Assembly (NCBI GenBank): GCA_007120685.1
Contig: SKNG01000097.1
Span: 1 to 6,094 of the forward strand
Source: Paracoccaceae bacterium
GTDB lineage: Bacteria; Pseudomonadota; Alphaproteobacteria; Rhodobacterales; Rhodobacteraceae
Direction of reading: 5' to 3'
DNA: 6,094 bases
In this document: positions 1-5,719 of the stretch, piece by piece
Position numbering within the stretch: the first letter of the stretch is position 1
Layout of the letters: every line of letters starts with the position of its first letter
Notes under the pieces: generated by a model
What the model saw: only the letters and a program-made list of their open reading frames with translations
Databases searched by the model: none
Told to the model about the DNA's origin: nothing
Translations under genes and position numbers: made by a program

Positions 1-25
1 CAAGCCCGCACCCTCTGGGTGATCC

Positions 26-700
26 ATGAAACGCGACCCTCACAGCAGTCAACGCCATGATTTAAATCAGAAATACCATGGTCACGACAGCGAAATCACC
101 GGATTACTTGGGGAATGTGGGGTCAGGCAAGCGGAGCGCGTCCGCGAGCGGGTTTTAGACGCGCTCGACGGACGCCCCTTCAAGCTCCGTTTCTCAGCAA
201 TTCTTGATTTGAATCGGTGTGCGATTGATGGGCTAAATGCGCACGCCGGGAACTTTCGTCCGGCGGGCATAGGGATCAATGAGAGCAAACATGAACCGCC
301 GGGTGCTCATTTGGTGCCTGAACTGGTTGAAGAGTTGTGCGACTATGTAAACGACAGGTGGGACGAGAAGAGCGCCATTCACCTGTCATCGTTCATCATG
401 TGGCGGCTCAATTGGATACATCCTTTCGCAGATGGGAACGGACGGACCTCAAGGGCAGTAGCCTACTTGGTGCTTTGCGTGAAACAAGGTATGCTGCTGC
501 CAGGTCACAAGACCATACCTGAACAGATCGTGGACCGCCGGAAGCCTTACTACGAAGCGCTCGAGAAGGCTGATGAGCGATATAAAGAAACAGGAAAATT
601 CACCGAGGACATCGTTGCTGAAATGGAAAGCCTGATGGGCACGATGTTGGCTGTGCAGCTGAAGAGCGCATTTGATGCAGCAGTTGGAAATGAACGCTGA
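26..700 (+). CDS. Fic-domain protein (probable AMP/nucleotide transferase)
   Basis: A 224-residue protein with the complete Fic active-site motif HPFADGNGRTSR at residues 132-143. It includes catalytic His132, acidic Asp136, the anion-binding GNGR loop and Arg143. Fic enzymes usually transfer AMP, or another phosphate-containing group, from a nucleotide to a hydroxyl side chain of a target protein. Upstream of the motif, a GNFR segment (residues 75-78) and a HEPP...VPEL stretch (89-100) match the usual flap and helix layout of the family. I see no clear (S/T)xxxE(G/N) inhibitory helix in either the N- or C-terminal part. It may therefore be a core Fic protein restrained by a separate antitoxin, or one that has lost its control segment. 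The ATG follows an in-frame stop at 20-22 and has no good Shine-Dalgarno; another frame ends in ATGA at this start, which suggests translational coupling to a gene outside the window. Base composition is visibly more AT-rich than the genes at 1442 and 4736, in keeping with horizontal acquisition. The domain is certain; the target and biological role are unknown. Confidence 0.93.
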   Translation: MKRDPHSSQRHDLNQKYHGHDSEITGLLGECGVRQAERVRERVLDALDGRPFKLRFSAILDLNRCAIDGLNAHAGNFRPAGIGINESKHEPPGAHLVPELVEELCDYVNDRWDEKSAIHLSSFIMWRLNWIHPFADGNGRTSRAVAYLVLCVKQGMLLPGHKTIPEQIVDRRKPYYEALEKADERYKETGKFTEDIVAEMESLMGTMLAVQLKSAFDAAVGNER

Positions 701-733
701 ACTACGCATTTTGTAGGGCGCTTTCACGAGCAC

Positions 734-1057
734 TCAATGGTGTGTGTCAAACATATGCAGCACCGGCCCCGGATCAATCCCCGCCGCCTGCGCCTCTGCA
801 AGTGCCTTGATCATGGCTGAAAACGCCCGCGCCTTGCCGCCCGCGTCATAGGCTTGCAGAGGCCGCACCACGTCGATCTGGACGACCCCGCCCAGCTTGG
901 CCGAGGCTTCTTCGCTGATCAGCTTGGCAATCGGTTCCAGCGTCCATTGCGCAAGGTGCCGTTGCGCCTCTCGAATCACTGGCCCGGTGGCCGCGTCATT
1001 GAGCAGTACAGGCAGAACCCCGAACGCTTGGCTAATCGCCCCTTGCGCCGCGCCCAT
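734..1057 (-). pseudogene. C-terminal remnant of an HK97-type phage portal protein
   Basis: The last 107 codons of a reading frame resemble the C-terminal part of phage portal proteins, which form the dodecameric DNA-entry ring of the capsid. Recognisable elements are the helix-turn region AISQAFGVLPVLL, then REAQRHLAQWTLEPIAKLI, then a SAKLG segment and VVRPLQAYDAGGKARA leading into a helical tail. This matches the order '...FGVPP.LL...EA.R.....TL.P....I..E...KL' known for portals. A full portal is about 380-450 residues, so two thirds are missing. The frame stays open upstream only to a stop at 1193-1195 and contains no convincing start or ribosome site; the ATG at 1055-1057 is probably just an internal Met. 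A run of seven C (G on the coding strand) at 1071-1077 may mark a frameshift: in the neighbouring frame the upstream codons read DKMGFRYAGG and break at that run. It is convergent with fic, with 33 nt between their stops. No capsid, terminase or integrase gene is present, so it is read as a relic. Recognition is from family memory, without alignment. Confidence 0.66.
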
Positions 1058-1118
1058 GGAACGCGTGTTTCCCCCCCGGCGTAGCGAAAACCCATCTTGT
1101 CCACCGTGATTGGGGATC

Positions 1119-1184
1119 GGGGTCGCCCCTTCCGGCTGCTCGCTTTTTACGCGAAGAAGCGCGGAATTACTCGCCCGCGACCCC
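1119..1184. repeat. Nested inverted repeats, possible structured RNA or terminator
   Basis: An 8-bp perfect inverted repeat, GGGGTCGC at 1119-1126 and GCGACCCC at 1177-1184, encloses a second stem. That stem is CGCTTTTT at 1141-1148 against AAGAAGCG at 1154-1161, eight pairs including one G-U, with loop ACGCG. The G-U pair makes the inner stem better on + strand RNA. No U-tract follows, and the block is not a tRNA: it is about 66 nt long with no recognisable T-loop. It lies in the 384-nt stretch (1058-1441) between the portal relic and the RTX gene, where I see no other feature beyond the possible upstream frame of the relic. It could be a decayed phage control element, a terminator-like structure, or chance in GC-rich DNA. 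Confidence 0.4.
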
Positions 1185-1423
1185 TCAACCGCTCAGCCTT
1201 AACCGCAGAGGGCAGGAAACGGGCCGTCTGACGGTGTTTTCCGCGCGGTCAGGCCGGCGACAAACGGGCTTGATCCGGCAGGCGGACATTGTATCGTGGT
1301 AGGTTGAAGGCGTTGTTTTGCGCCGGTTCCGAACATCGCGCCATCCCGGCGTAGGGATACACCGGCCTGTCCGGTCATCGCAAAGGTATCGCGCGCCGGG
1401 GATGTTGGAGTCGGCTGCGCGCG

Positions 1424-1431
1424 GAGAAAGG
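1424..1431 (+). promoter_or_regulatory. Probable ribosome-binding site of the RTX gene
   Basis: The purine-rich run GAGAAAGG ends 10 nt before the ATG at 1442. It is only a moderate Shine-Dalgarno match, but no in-frame alternative start exists back to the in-frame TAG at 1352-1354, so this supports 1442 as the start. I could not identify a convincing -35/-10 promoter in the 245 nt upstream. Confidence 0.5.
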
Positions 1432-1441
1432 CAACCAGTCC

Positions 1442-4213
1442 ATGCCCGGCAGTACACCTGAGAACCCCATCCAGCTCGGCACGCTGGCGACCGGTCCCAG
1501 CGACCAGCGCCCCGATGCCCTGGCCTCGATTTCCTTCTCGCTGGAAGAGCAGGGCAGCGCGGTGAGCTGGTTCAGCTTCGAGACCTGGAAGATCAGCCGA
1601 TTTACCTTCAACATCGAGATCGACAAGCCAGAGGACGTCGAAGCCTTTGTCAACTTTCTGCTGGCCGAAGGCGGCGCGCCGGCCCCCGACCCGGATGATC
1701 CCGATGCCACCGAAACCGCCTCCGAGATCATCGTCTTCGGCATTCAGGTAGCAACCGACCAGGCCGATCCGGAGCTGACGGCCGCCATCGGTTTCAGCTT
1801 CACCATCGCCGTGCATCCCAGTGAGTTTCTGCCGGACGCCGGCCTTTCGGCCGACAGGCTGCTGGGGTTTCTGAGTTTCCCCTTCTATGATGATGTGGCG
1901 GGGCTGTTCCGGCAGGAAGAGGCCGCGGTCTTCGACAGCCCCCTGGCTTCGGGCGGGGACCTGCTGAAATCCGTGGTGCTGGCCGATGGCAACATCGCCC
2001 ATGTCTGGCGCGGCGGCCCGCAGCAGGAAGCCTTCGTCGCCGTGACCACGCCGGACGGCACGCCGGTCACGGACGCGCCGGTGCGCATTCGCGGCGACCT
2101 GGTGGACCAGCCCGGCGACCAGTTCTTCCTCGATACCCGCGAGCCGGCGATCGAGGCGTTGCCGGATGGCGGCTTCGTCGCTGGATTTGCCCGCTGGAGG
2201 AATAGCGGCGAAGAAAACGCCTATTACCTGCGCCGCTTCGATGCCGATGGTACCCCGCAGGACGAGGTGGAGCGCTTTACCGGTCTGGCGGGCGGTTTCC
2301 AGATCCGTGAGTTGCAAATCCTGTCCTGGGATGATGGCAGCTACGCCGCGGTGTGGCGCAACGCGACGACCGACAACACGCAATCGACATCCGCGCGCTA
2401 CGAGGCGCAACGCTTCACCGCGGATGGCGATCCGGTGGGCGCGCCCTTCGTCATCGCCGATCCGATCGATGCCGGCACCGCGACCTTGCGTTCGGTCGAT
2501 TTTACCGCGCTTGCCGATGGCACGCTCGTCGCGGCCTGGACGGATGAAGTGCCCGGGGCCGATTACATCGACGATGGCCAGGACCACCCCTGGCGCGTCT
2601 ATCTGCAGCGCTTCGATACCGATGGCCAGCCGCTGGGCGACCCGCGCTTCGCCATCACGCGTGAGGCGCTGCTTTTGCAGGAACCCGGCACGCCGCCGCC
2701 TTCGGACATGGGCGCGCAATATGATCCGGTAATCCGGCCTCTGAGCGATGGCGGTTTCGTGGTGGGGGTCGAAGCCTTTCGCGCGGCCGATTTCACATCG
2801 GGCCAGGCCGGATCCGGCCAGGGCGGGCGCAGCGTCTGGCTGCAGCGTTACGATGCCGATGGCGAGCCTGAGGGCGACAGTATCCAGGTCACCCCGGACG
2901 CGGATTTTTCGAACCGGTTGCAGGACATCGGTCAACTGGCCGATGGGTCGTTGGCGGTAACCTTCACCAACACGGCGCAAGTCGCCTCGCAGATCGGCGA
3001 ACAGGCCACGGTGCGGGGCCAGATCGTCGAACCGGACGGCACCCTGCGCGGCGAGGCGTTCGATATCGCCGATGGCATCCTCAGCGCGCGGCTGGCACCG
3101 TTTCAGACGAATGTCATGGTGACGCCGCTGGAAGGCGGGGAGTTCGTTGTCACCAGCTCGCTGCAGGAAGGTTCGCCGCAATCCACCGGCGCGCTGGAAC
3201 TGCAGGTGTTCAACGCCACGGGCCAGCCCGTAAGCGCGCCGGTGCCGCTGCCCGTGGCGCGCAACATGGGGCTGGAGAGCTTTGGCACCCTTGCCCTGCC
3301 GGATGGCAATTTCCTTGCCAGTTTCGGCGCGGGGGTGCGCACGATGCAATTCTCGGCCCCCATCAATGCCGCCTTTGCCGACAGCGATGCGGGTGTCGAA
3401 CTTGTCGGGAGCGATGGCAATGACTTCCTGCAGGGCGGCGCGGGCGATGATACGCTGCAGGGCGGGCCGGGCGACGATATTCTGATCGGCGGCGGCGGCG
3501 TCAACACGGCGGTCTATAGTGGCGATCTGGCCGATTACGACATCCAGGACCTCGGCCAGGGCGTGACCGCGATCATCGACCTGCGCCCGGGCAGCCCGGA
3601 TGGCAGCGATCTGTTGCGCGACATCAATTTGCTGAGTTTTGCCGATCAGACCGTCATGCTGGGCGGGCCGGGCGAGACGGTAGAGATCGCCGGCCAGATC
3701 CAGGTGCCGGGCGGCATCCCCGCGGGCGCCTCGCTGTTAGTGGTCGTGGATGGGGGCGTCAGCGCGCCGATTCCGATCGCGGCGGATGGCGGCTTCGAAC
3801 TCGATATCGCGACCGAAGTGCTGACCGCGCCGGGCGCGGATCTGATCTATGACCCCGGCACCGGCACGCCGCAACTGACCGCCAACAATGCGCTGGAGGC
3901 GTTGCGGCTGGCGGTCGGTCTGGACCCCAGCTGGGGCACGGCCTCGGCGGTGAACTTCATCGCCGCCGACATCAACCGCGACGGGCAGGTGACGGCCAGC
4001 GACGCGCTGGACATCCTGCGCAATGCCGTCGGGCTGGAAACGCCGAATTTGCCGCGTTGGGTGCTGGTCGACATGGACCATGATTTCGGCCCGGTCAGCA
4101 ATACCGCCGTGCCGCAGGACGCCGTGCTGGATCTGGCCACGCTGCTTGACGGTAGTGAAGGGCTGTCGCTGGCACCGGTGCTGCTGGGACAGGTCAGCGA
4201 GTTCAGCCTGTAG
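1442..4213 (+). CDS. Secreted RTX calcium-binding protein with propeller-like repeats and dockerin-like C-terminus
   Basis: A 923-residue acidic, Asp/Gly-rich protein with no N-terminal signal peptide, as expected for type I (ABC transporter) secretion guided by a C-terminal signal. Residues 1-175 are an unrecognised region rich in aromatic beta-type segments. From about 178 to 640 run some seven repeats of roughly 60 residues. Each has a 'LxDGxxxxxW' strand pair, then a '(Q/R)RFDxDGxPxG' turn, as in repeats found in many alphaproteobacterial RTX proteins. Residues 656-686 hold three consecutive RTX nonapeptides (GSDGNDFLQ, GGAGDDTLQ, GGPGDDILI), which fold into a calcium-stabilised parallel beta-roll, followed by a serralysin-like cap (NTAVYSGDLADYDI, then LLSFADQTVML). 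Residues 804-866 form a dockerin-like duplicated helix module with one intact EF-hand loop. The probable role is extracellular or surface binding or adhesion; no catalytic motif is visible. Fewer RTX repeats are present than in typical RTX toxins. The ABC exporter and membrane fusion protein are not in the window. Domain assignments are firm for RTX and good for the EF-hand; the role is inferred. Confidence 0.92.
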   Translation: MPGSTPENPIQLGTLATGPSDQRPDALASISFSLEEQGSAVSWFSFETWKISRFTFNIEIDKPEDVEAFVNFLLAEGGAPAPDPDDPDATETASEIIVFGIQVATDQADPELTAAIGFSFTIAVHPSEFLPDAGLSADRLLGFLSFPFYDDVAGLFRQEEAAVFDSPLASGGDLLKSVVLADGNIAHVWRGGPQQEAFVAVTTPDGTPVTDAPVRIRGDLVDQPGDQFFLDTREPAIEALPDGGFVAGFARWRNSGEENAYYLRRFDADGTPQDEVERFTGLAGGFQIRELQILSWDDGSYAAVWRNATTDNTQSTSARYEAQRFTADGDPVGAPFVIADPIDAGTATLRSVDFTALADGTLVAAWTDEVPGADYIDDGQDHPWRVYLQRFDTDGQPLGDPRFAITREALLLQEPGTPPPSDMGAQYDPVIRPLSDGGFVVGVEAFRAADFTSGQAGSGQGGRSVWLQRYDADGEPEGDSIQVTPDADFSNRLQDIGQLADGSLAVTFTNTAQVASQIGEQATVRGQIVEPDGTLRGEAFDIADGILSARLAPFQTNVMVTPLEGGEFVVTSSLQEGSPQSTGALELQVFNATGQPVSAPVPLPVARNMGLESFGTLALPDGNFLASFGAGVRTMQFSAPINAAFADSDAGVELVGSDGNDFLQGGAGDDTLQGGPGDDILIGGGGVNTAVYSGDLADYDIQDLGQGVTAIIDLRPGSPDGSDLLRDINLLSFADQTVMLGGPGETVEIAGQIQVPGGIPAGASLLVVVDGGVSAPIPIAADGGFELDIATEVLTAPGADLIYDPGTGTPQLTANNALEALRLAVGLDPSWGTASAVNFIAADINRDGQVTASDALDILRNAVGLETPNLPRWVLVDMDHDFGPVSNTAVPQDAVLDLATLLDGSEGLSLAPVLLGQVSEFSL
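1973..3360 (+). repeat. About seven ~60-residue protein repeats, probable beta-propeller
   Basis: Within the RTX protein, a 'x-D/G-G-hydrophobic-strand' motif starts at residues 181, 241, 297, 358, 435, 500, 564 and 620, a spacing of 56-77 residues. Between successive motifs sits a second signature: TPDG (203-206), RRFDADG (264-270), QRFTADG (323-329), QRFDTDG (389-395), QRYDADG (468-474), EPDG (530-533) and NATG (591-594). Seven complete units plus a closing half-unit would suit a seven-bladed propeller in which the last strand completes the first blade. The fold is inferred from periodicity; the repeats themselves are seen directly. The DNA copies are diverged, so this is an old duplication. 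Confidence 0.7.
3407..3499 (+). repeat. RTX nonapeptide calcium-binding repeats
   Basis: Three consecutive GGxGxDxUx-type nonapeptides occupy residues 656-682 and are followed by a Gly run at 683-686. The Asp and Asn side chains and the Gly backbones bind Ca2+ between turns of a beta-roll, which drives folding outside the cell after type I secretion. Three copies is near the low end for a functional roll. The downstream segment, residues about 687-740, matches the usual capping region of serralysin-type RTX proteins. Confidence 0.9.
3851..4039 (+). other. Dockerin-like EF-hand module in the RTX protein
   Basis: Two related halves are visible. The second half (residues 841-865) has a perfect 12-residue dockerin/EF-hand loop from D843 to D854 (pattern DxNxDGxVTxxD), followed by the helix ALDILRNAVGL. 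The first half has the matching helix NALEALRLAVGL at 816-827, but its loop (about 804-816) lacks most calcium ligands. Dockerins normally bind cohesins in cellulosomes. In alphaproteobacteria such modules occur at the C-terminus of RTX-type secreted proteins with no cellulosome known, so the partner here is unknown. Confidence 0.78.
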
Positions 4214-4659
4214 GCAGGGCAGGGGCGGCGCCCGGGCCTGGTGTTCGCACCCTGACGCAGGTTTCCCGCGCCCCGTGCAAGGCTGTCGCGAGAGGCAGCT
4301 ATGCGGCACATTCCGGTCATTCGCGACAAGGTCGTAGTGGAGGGTGGTTTGCGGACTGATGCGGCTGCGGCATCGCGCATGTCGCTGACCGCCATGGCAG
4401 CGATTCGATCATCGAGCGCGTCTTCGAGGCGTAGCAAGACGCGAGGAGGCCTTCGTGTCGCAGGGCTAGCGCGCGCTTATCGGCGTCCACCATCGGCTGC
4501 CCAGAGCGTTTAGGTAAGGCATAGCGCCGGGGCAGTCCGGTCGATCACGCCGCGCGGGGTTGTAACGCTTGCCGGCGGGGCGCCCCGGCCCAACCGCGGT
4601 CTTTCTGTCCGGGGCGAATGCAGCCTATCGGTGTAATTGTAGATTTGCGCGAAAAATCC
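4214..4659. other. Long intergenic stretch without a supportable gene
   Basis: About 450 nt after the RTX stop codon hold no protein I can recognise on either strand. A + strand frame at 4301-4513 and a - strand frame through 3847-4437 are low-complexity Ala/Ser/Arg translations without ribosome sites. A small stem with a four-base loop (GGTG at 4240-4243, TTCG loop, CACC at 4248-4251) and a CAGGG/CCCTG pair (4215-4219, 4250-4254) lie just after the RTX stop. They could contribute to termination, but there is no U-tract. The middle part may be a decayed gene, but I cannot identify it. Confidence 0.45.
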
Positions 4660-4668
4660 TGATATAAT
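4660..4668 (+). promoter_or_regulatory. Extended -10 promoter of the VPLPA-CTERM-like gene
   Basis: TGATATAAT at 4660-4668 is a perfect extended -10 (TGnTATAAT) in an AT-rich island inside otherwise GC-rich DNA. No good -35 lies at 16-18 nt; the nearest candidate, TTGTAG at 4637-4642, has a 20-nt spacer. An extended -10 can work without a -35. Transcription would start near 4675, leaving a leader of about 60 nt before the ATG at 4736. This points to a housekeeping-sigma promoter separate from the RTX gene. Confidence 0.6.
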
Positions 4669-4723
4669 CTGCGTTTTATTCCAGCCTGCCAATTCTCGAC
4701 AGAACTTCACGCCCCACCCAACC

Positions 4724-4728
4724 GGAGG
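4724..4728 (+). promoter_or_regulatory. Strong Shine-Dalgarno deciding the start at 4736
   Basis: GGAGG sits 7 nt before ATG 4736-4738, an ideal spacing. A TTG two codons earlier (4730-4732) is in frame but only 1 nt from the GGAGG, so it is very unlikely to be the start. Confidence 0.85.
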
Positions 4729-4735
4729 ATTGCCA

Positions 4736-5686
4736 ATGTTCTGCCGCATGCCCGCCTTCGTGCTTGCATTACTCGTCACTTCGCTCTCGCTGGCCAGCAC
4801 CGCCGCTGCCGCCACCCTCACCCCGAGGGCCCTTAGCCCGGACGAACTTGACCTCCTCACCACGGAGAACCCCACTGACGGAGAACTACGGAACATCAAC
4901 TTTTGGTTTCTCGAAAACACGCTCGTCGAGGTCGCGACCAGTGGCTTCACGTCGCTGATCGCCGTTGCGAACAATGAGAGCGACAGCCATTGGATCAACG
5001 GCTCGATCCAGATTTGCGACGGCAGCGTGGCCGACAATCCGTTCGCCTGTGACGGCAGCGTGCGGCTGCTCGAACTGACCCTTGCGATCACCAAGAACCC
5101 CAGCGTCTTCGCGGGCGTGATCCTCGAACACACATCCTCCAATCCCTACAACCTCGCGATCGCCGCCGTCGGGGGGCTCAATCCCTTCGACCCCGACGCG
5201 CTTCTGGCCGGGACCTTCATGGCCGAACTGGATCTGGACATTCGCGGTGCCGACGGCGATGGACTCGCGGTCACGCGGCTGACTGACGACGCCTATTTCC
5301 GCGGCCGCCTTGGCGTCGACGAGGATGCCACGCCGGTCAGTGTCCTGGGCACCGAGACCGACGGCTTCGGCGACCCGGTCGGAGTTGGGCTCGCAAACAG
5401 GCTTGAGGTTCCCGCCGGCACCCCCGGCACACCGGCTACCTTTACCCGGATCGCTGATTGCTTGTTCTACTGCGACCAGAGCATGGCCGCGATCAGGTTC
5501 ACCGCGCCCGGGGCGCCGAGTTCTGCCTTTGCCAACCCCACCGTCGTGGTCAGTTCCTCAGTGACCTTCACCTACGAGCTCGCCCCGCCGCCGGCGCCAA
5601 TCCCGTTGCCCGCCGCGGTCTGGCTGCTGCTGGGCGGACTGGGCGCCCTCGCCGCCCTGGGTCGCCGCCGGCGTCCCGGGACCTGA
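4736..5686 (+). CDS. Exported protein with VPLPA-CTERM-like exosortase sorting tail
   Basis: A 316-residue protein. Residues 1-26 are a classic Sec signal peptide: Arg4, a hydrophobic core from FVLALLV to about residue 20, and an AAAA cleavage site near 24-26. The C-terminus has the tripartite layout of PEP-CTERM-type sorting signals. It is preceded by a Pro/Ala-rich linker, then IPLPA at 289-293, a hydrophobic helix (VWLLLGGLGALAALG) and the basic end RRRR at 310-313. In the VPLPA-CTERM family such tails are recognised by an exosortase that cleaves and anchors or releases the protein at the cell surface, often alongside exopolysaccharide. Here Ile replaces the usual first Val. The mature region is beta-rich with no catalytic motif I recognise. 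It has four cysteines in two close pairs (C94/C105 and C242/C246), and the first pair lies in a duplicated CDGSV motif, so disulfides are likely. It has its own promoter and a stem-loop right after its stop, so it looks monocistronic. The exosortase must be encoded elsewhere. The mature protein's function is unknown. Confidence 0.9.
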   Translation: MFCRMPAFVLALLVTSLSLASTAAAATLTPRALSPDELDLLTTENPTDGELRNINFWFLENTLVEVATSGFTSLIAVANNESDSHWINGSIQICDGSVADNPFACDGSVRLLELTLAITKNPSVFAGVILEHTSSNPYNLAIAAVGGLNPFDPDALLAGTFMAELDLDIRGADGDGLAVTRLTDDAYFRGRLGVDEDATPVSVLGTETDGFGDPVGVGLANRLEVPAGTPGTPATFTRIADCLFYCDQSMAAIRFTAPGAPSSAFANPTVVVSSSVTFTYELAPPPAPIPLPAAVWLLLGGLGALAALGRRRRPGT

Positions 5687-5719
5687 GAGCCAGCCGCAGG
5701 GACTGCACCTGCCTGGCTT
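5687..5719 (+). terminator. Stem-loop immediately after the VPLPA-CTERM-like gene
   Basis: The stem begins at the base after the TGA. AGCCAG (5688-5693) pairs with CTGGCT (5713-5718), and GCAGG (5696-5700) pairs with CCTGC (5708-5712). There is a two-base bulge and a 7-nt loop, and a G-U pair can extend the base. That gives 11 Watson-Crick pairs. No U-tract follows, so it is either a non-canonical terminator or a 3' end stabiliser. Confidence 0.55.

Noticed and set aside
702..716. CTAC/GTAG stem between the convergent fic and portal stops as a bidirectional terminator
   Set aside because: It has only four base pairs with a 7-nt loop, which is too weak to support.
1119..1184. tRNA-like cloverleaf
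   Set aside because: The outer stem and inner hairpin were compared with tRNA layout, but the length, the lack of a T-loop and the lack of an anticodon arm of the right size rule it out.
1270..1300. Possible promoter with TTGATC as -35 before the RTX gene
   Set aside because: No acceptable -10 lies at 16-18 nt; the best match is only about 14 nt away.
2166..2732. A 188-codon + strand frame inside the RTX gene
   Set aside because: It is a frame shadow of the repeat region, with low-complexity Arg/Pro/Ser translation and no ribosome site.
1199..3349. A 716-codon open frame on the - strand, antisense to the RTX gene
   Set aside because: It lies opposite a clearly real gene. Its translation is rich in Arg/His/Gly/Ala with no domain, as expected when GC-rich third positions leave the reverse frame free of stops.
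3737..4437. Two overlapping - strand frames covering the RTX C-terminus and the gap
   Set aside because: They are mostly antisense to the dockerin-like region and show no recognisable motif or start signal.
4301..4513. Small + strand ORF of 70 codons in the intergenic gap
   Set aside because: The translation is Ala/Ser/Arg low complexity, with no good Shine-Dalgarno and no family resemblance. It could at most be part of a decayed gene.
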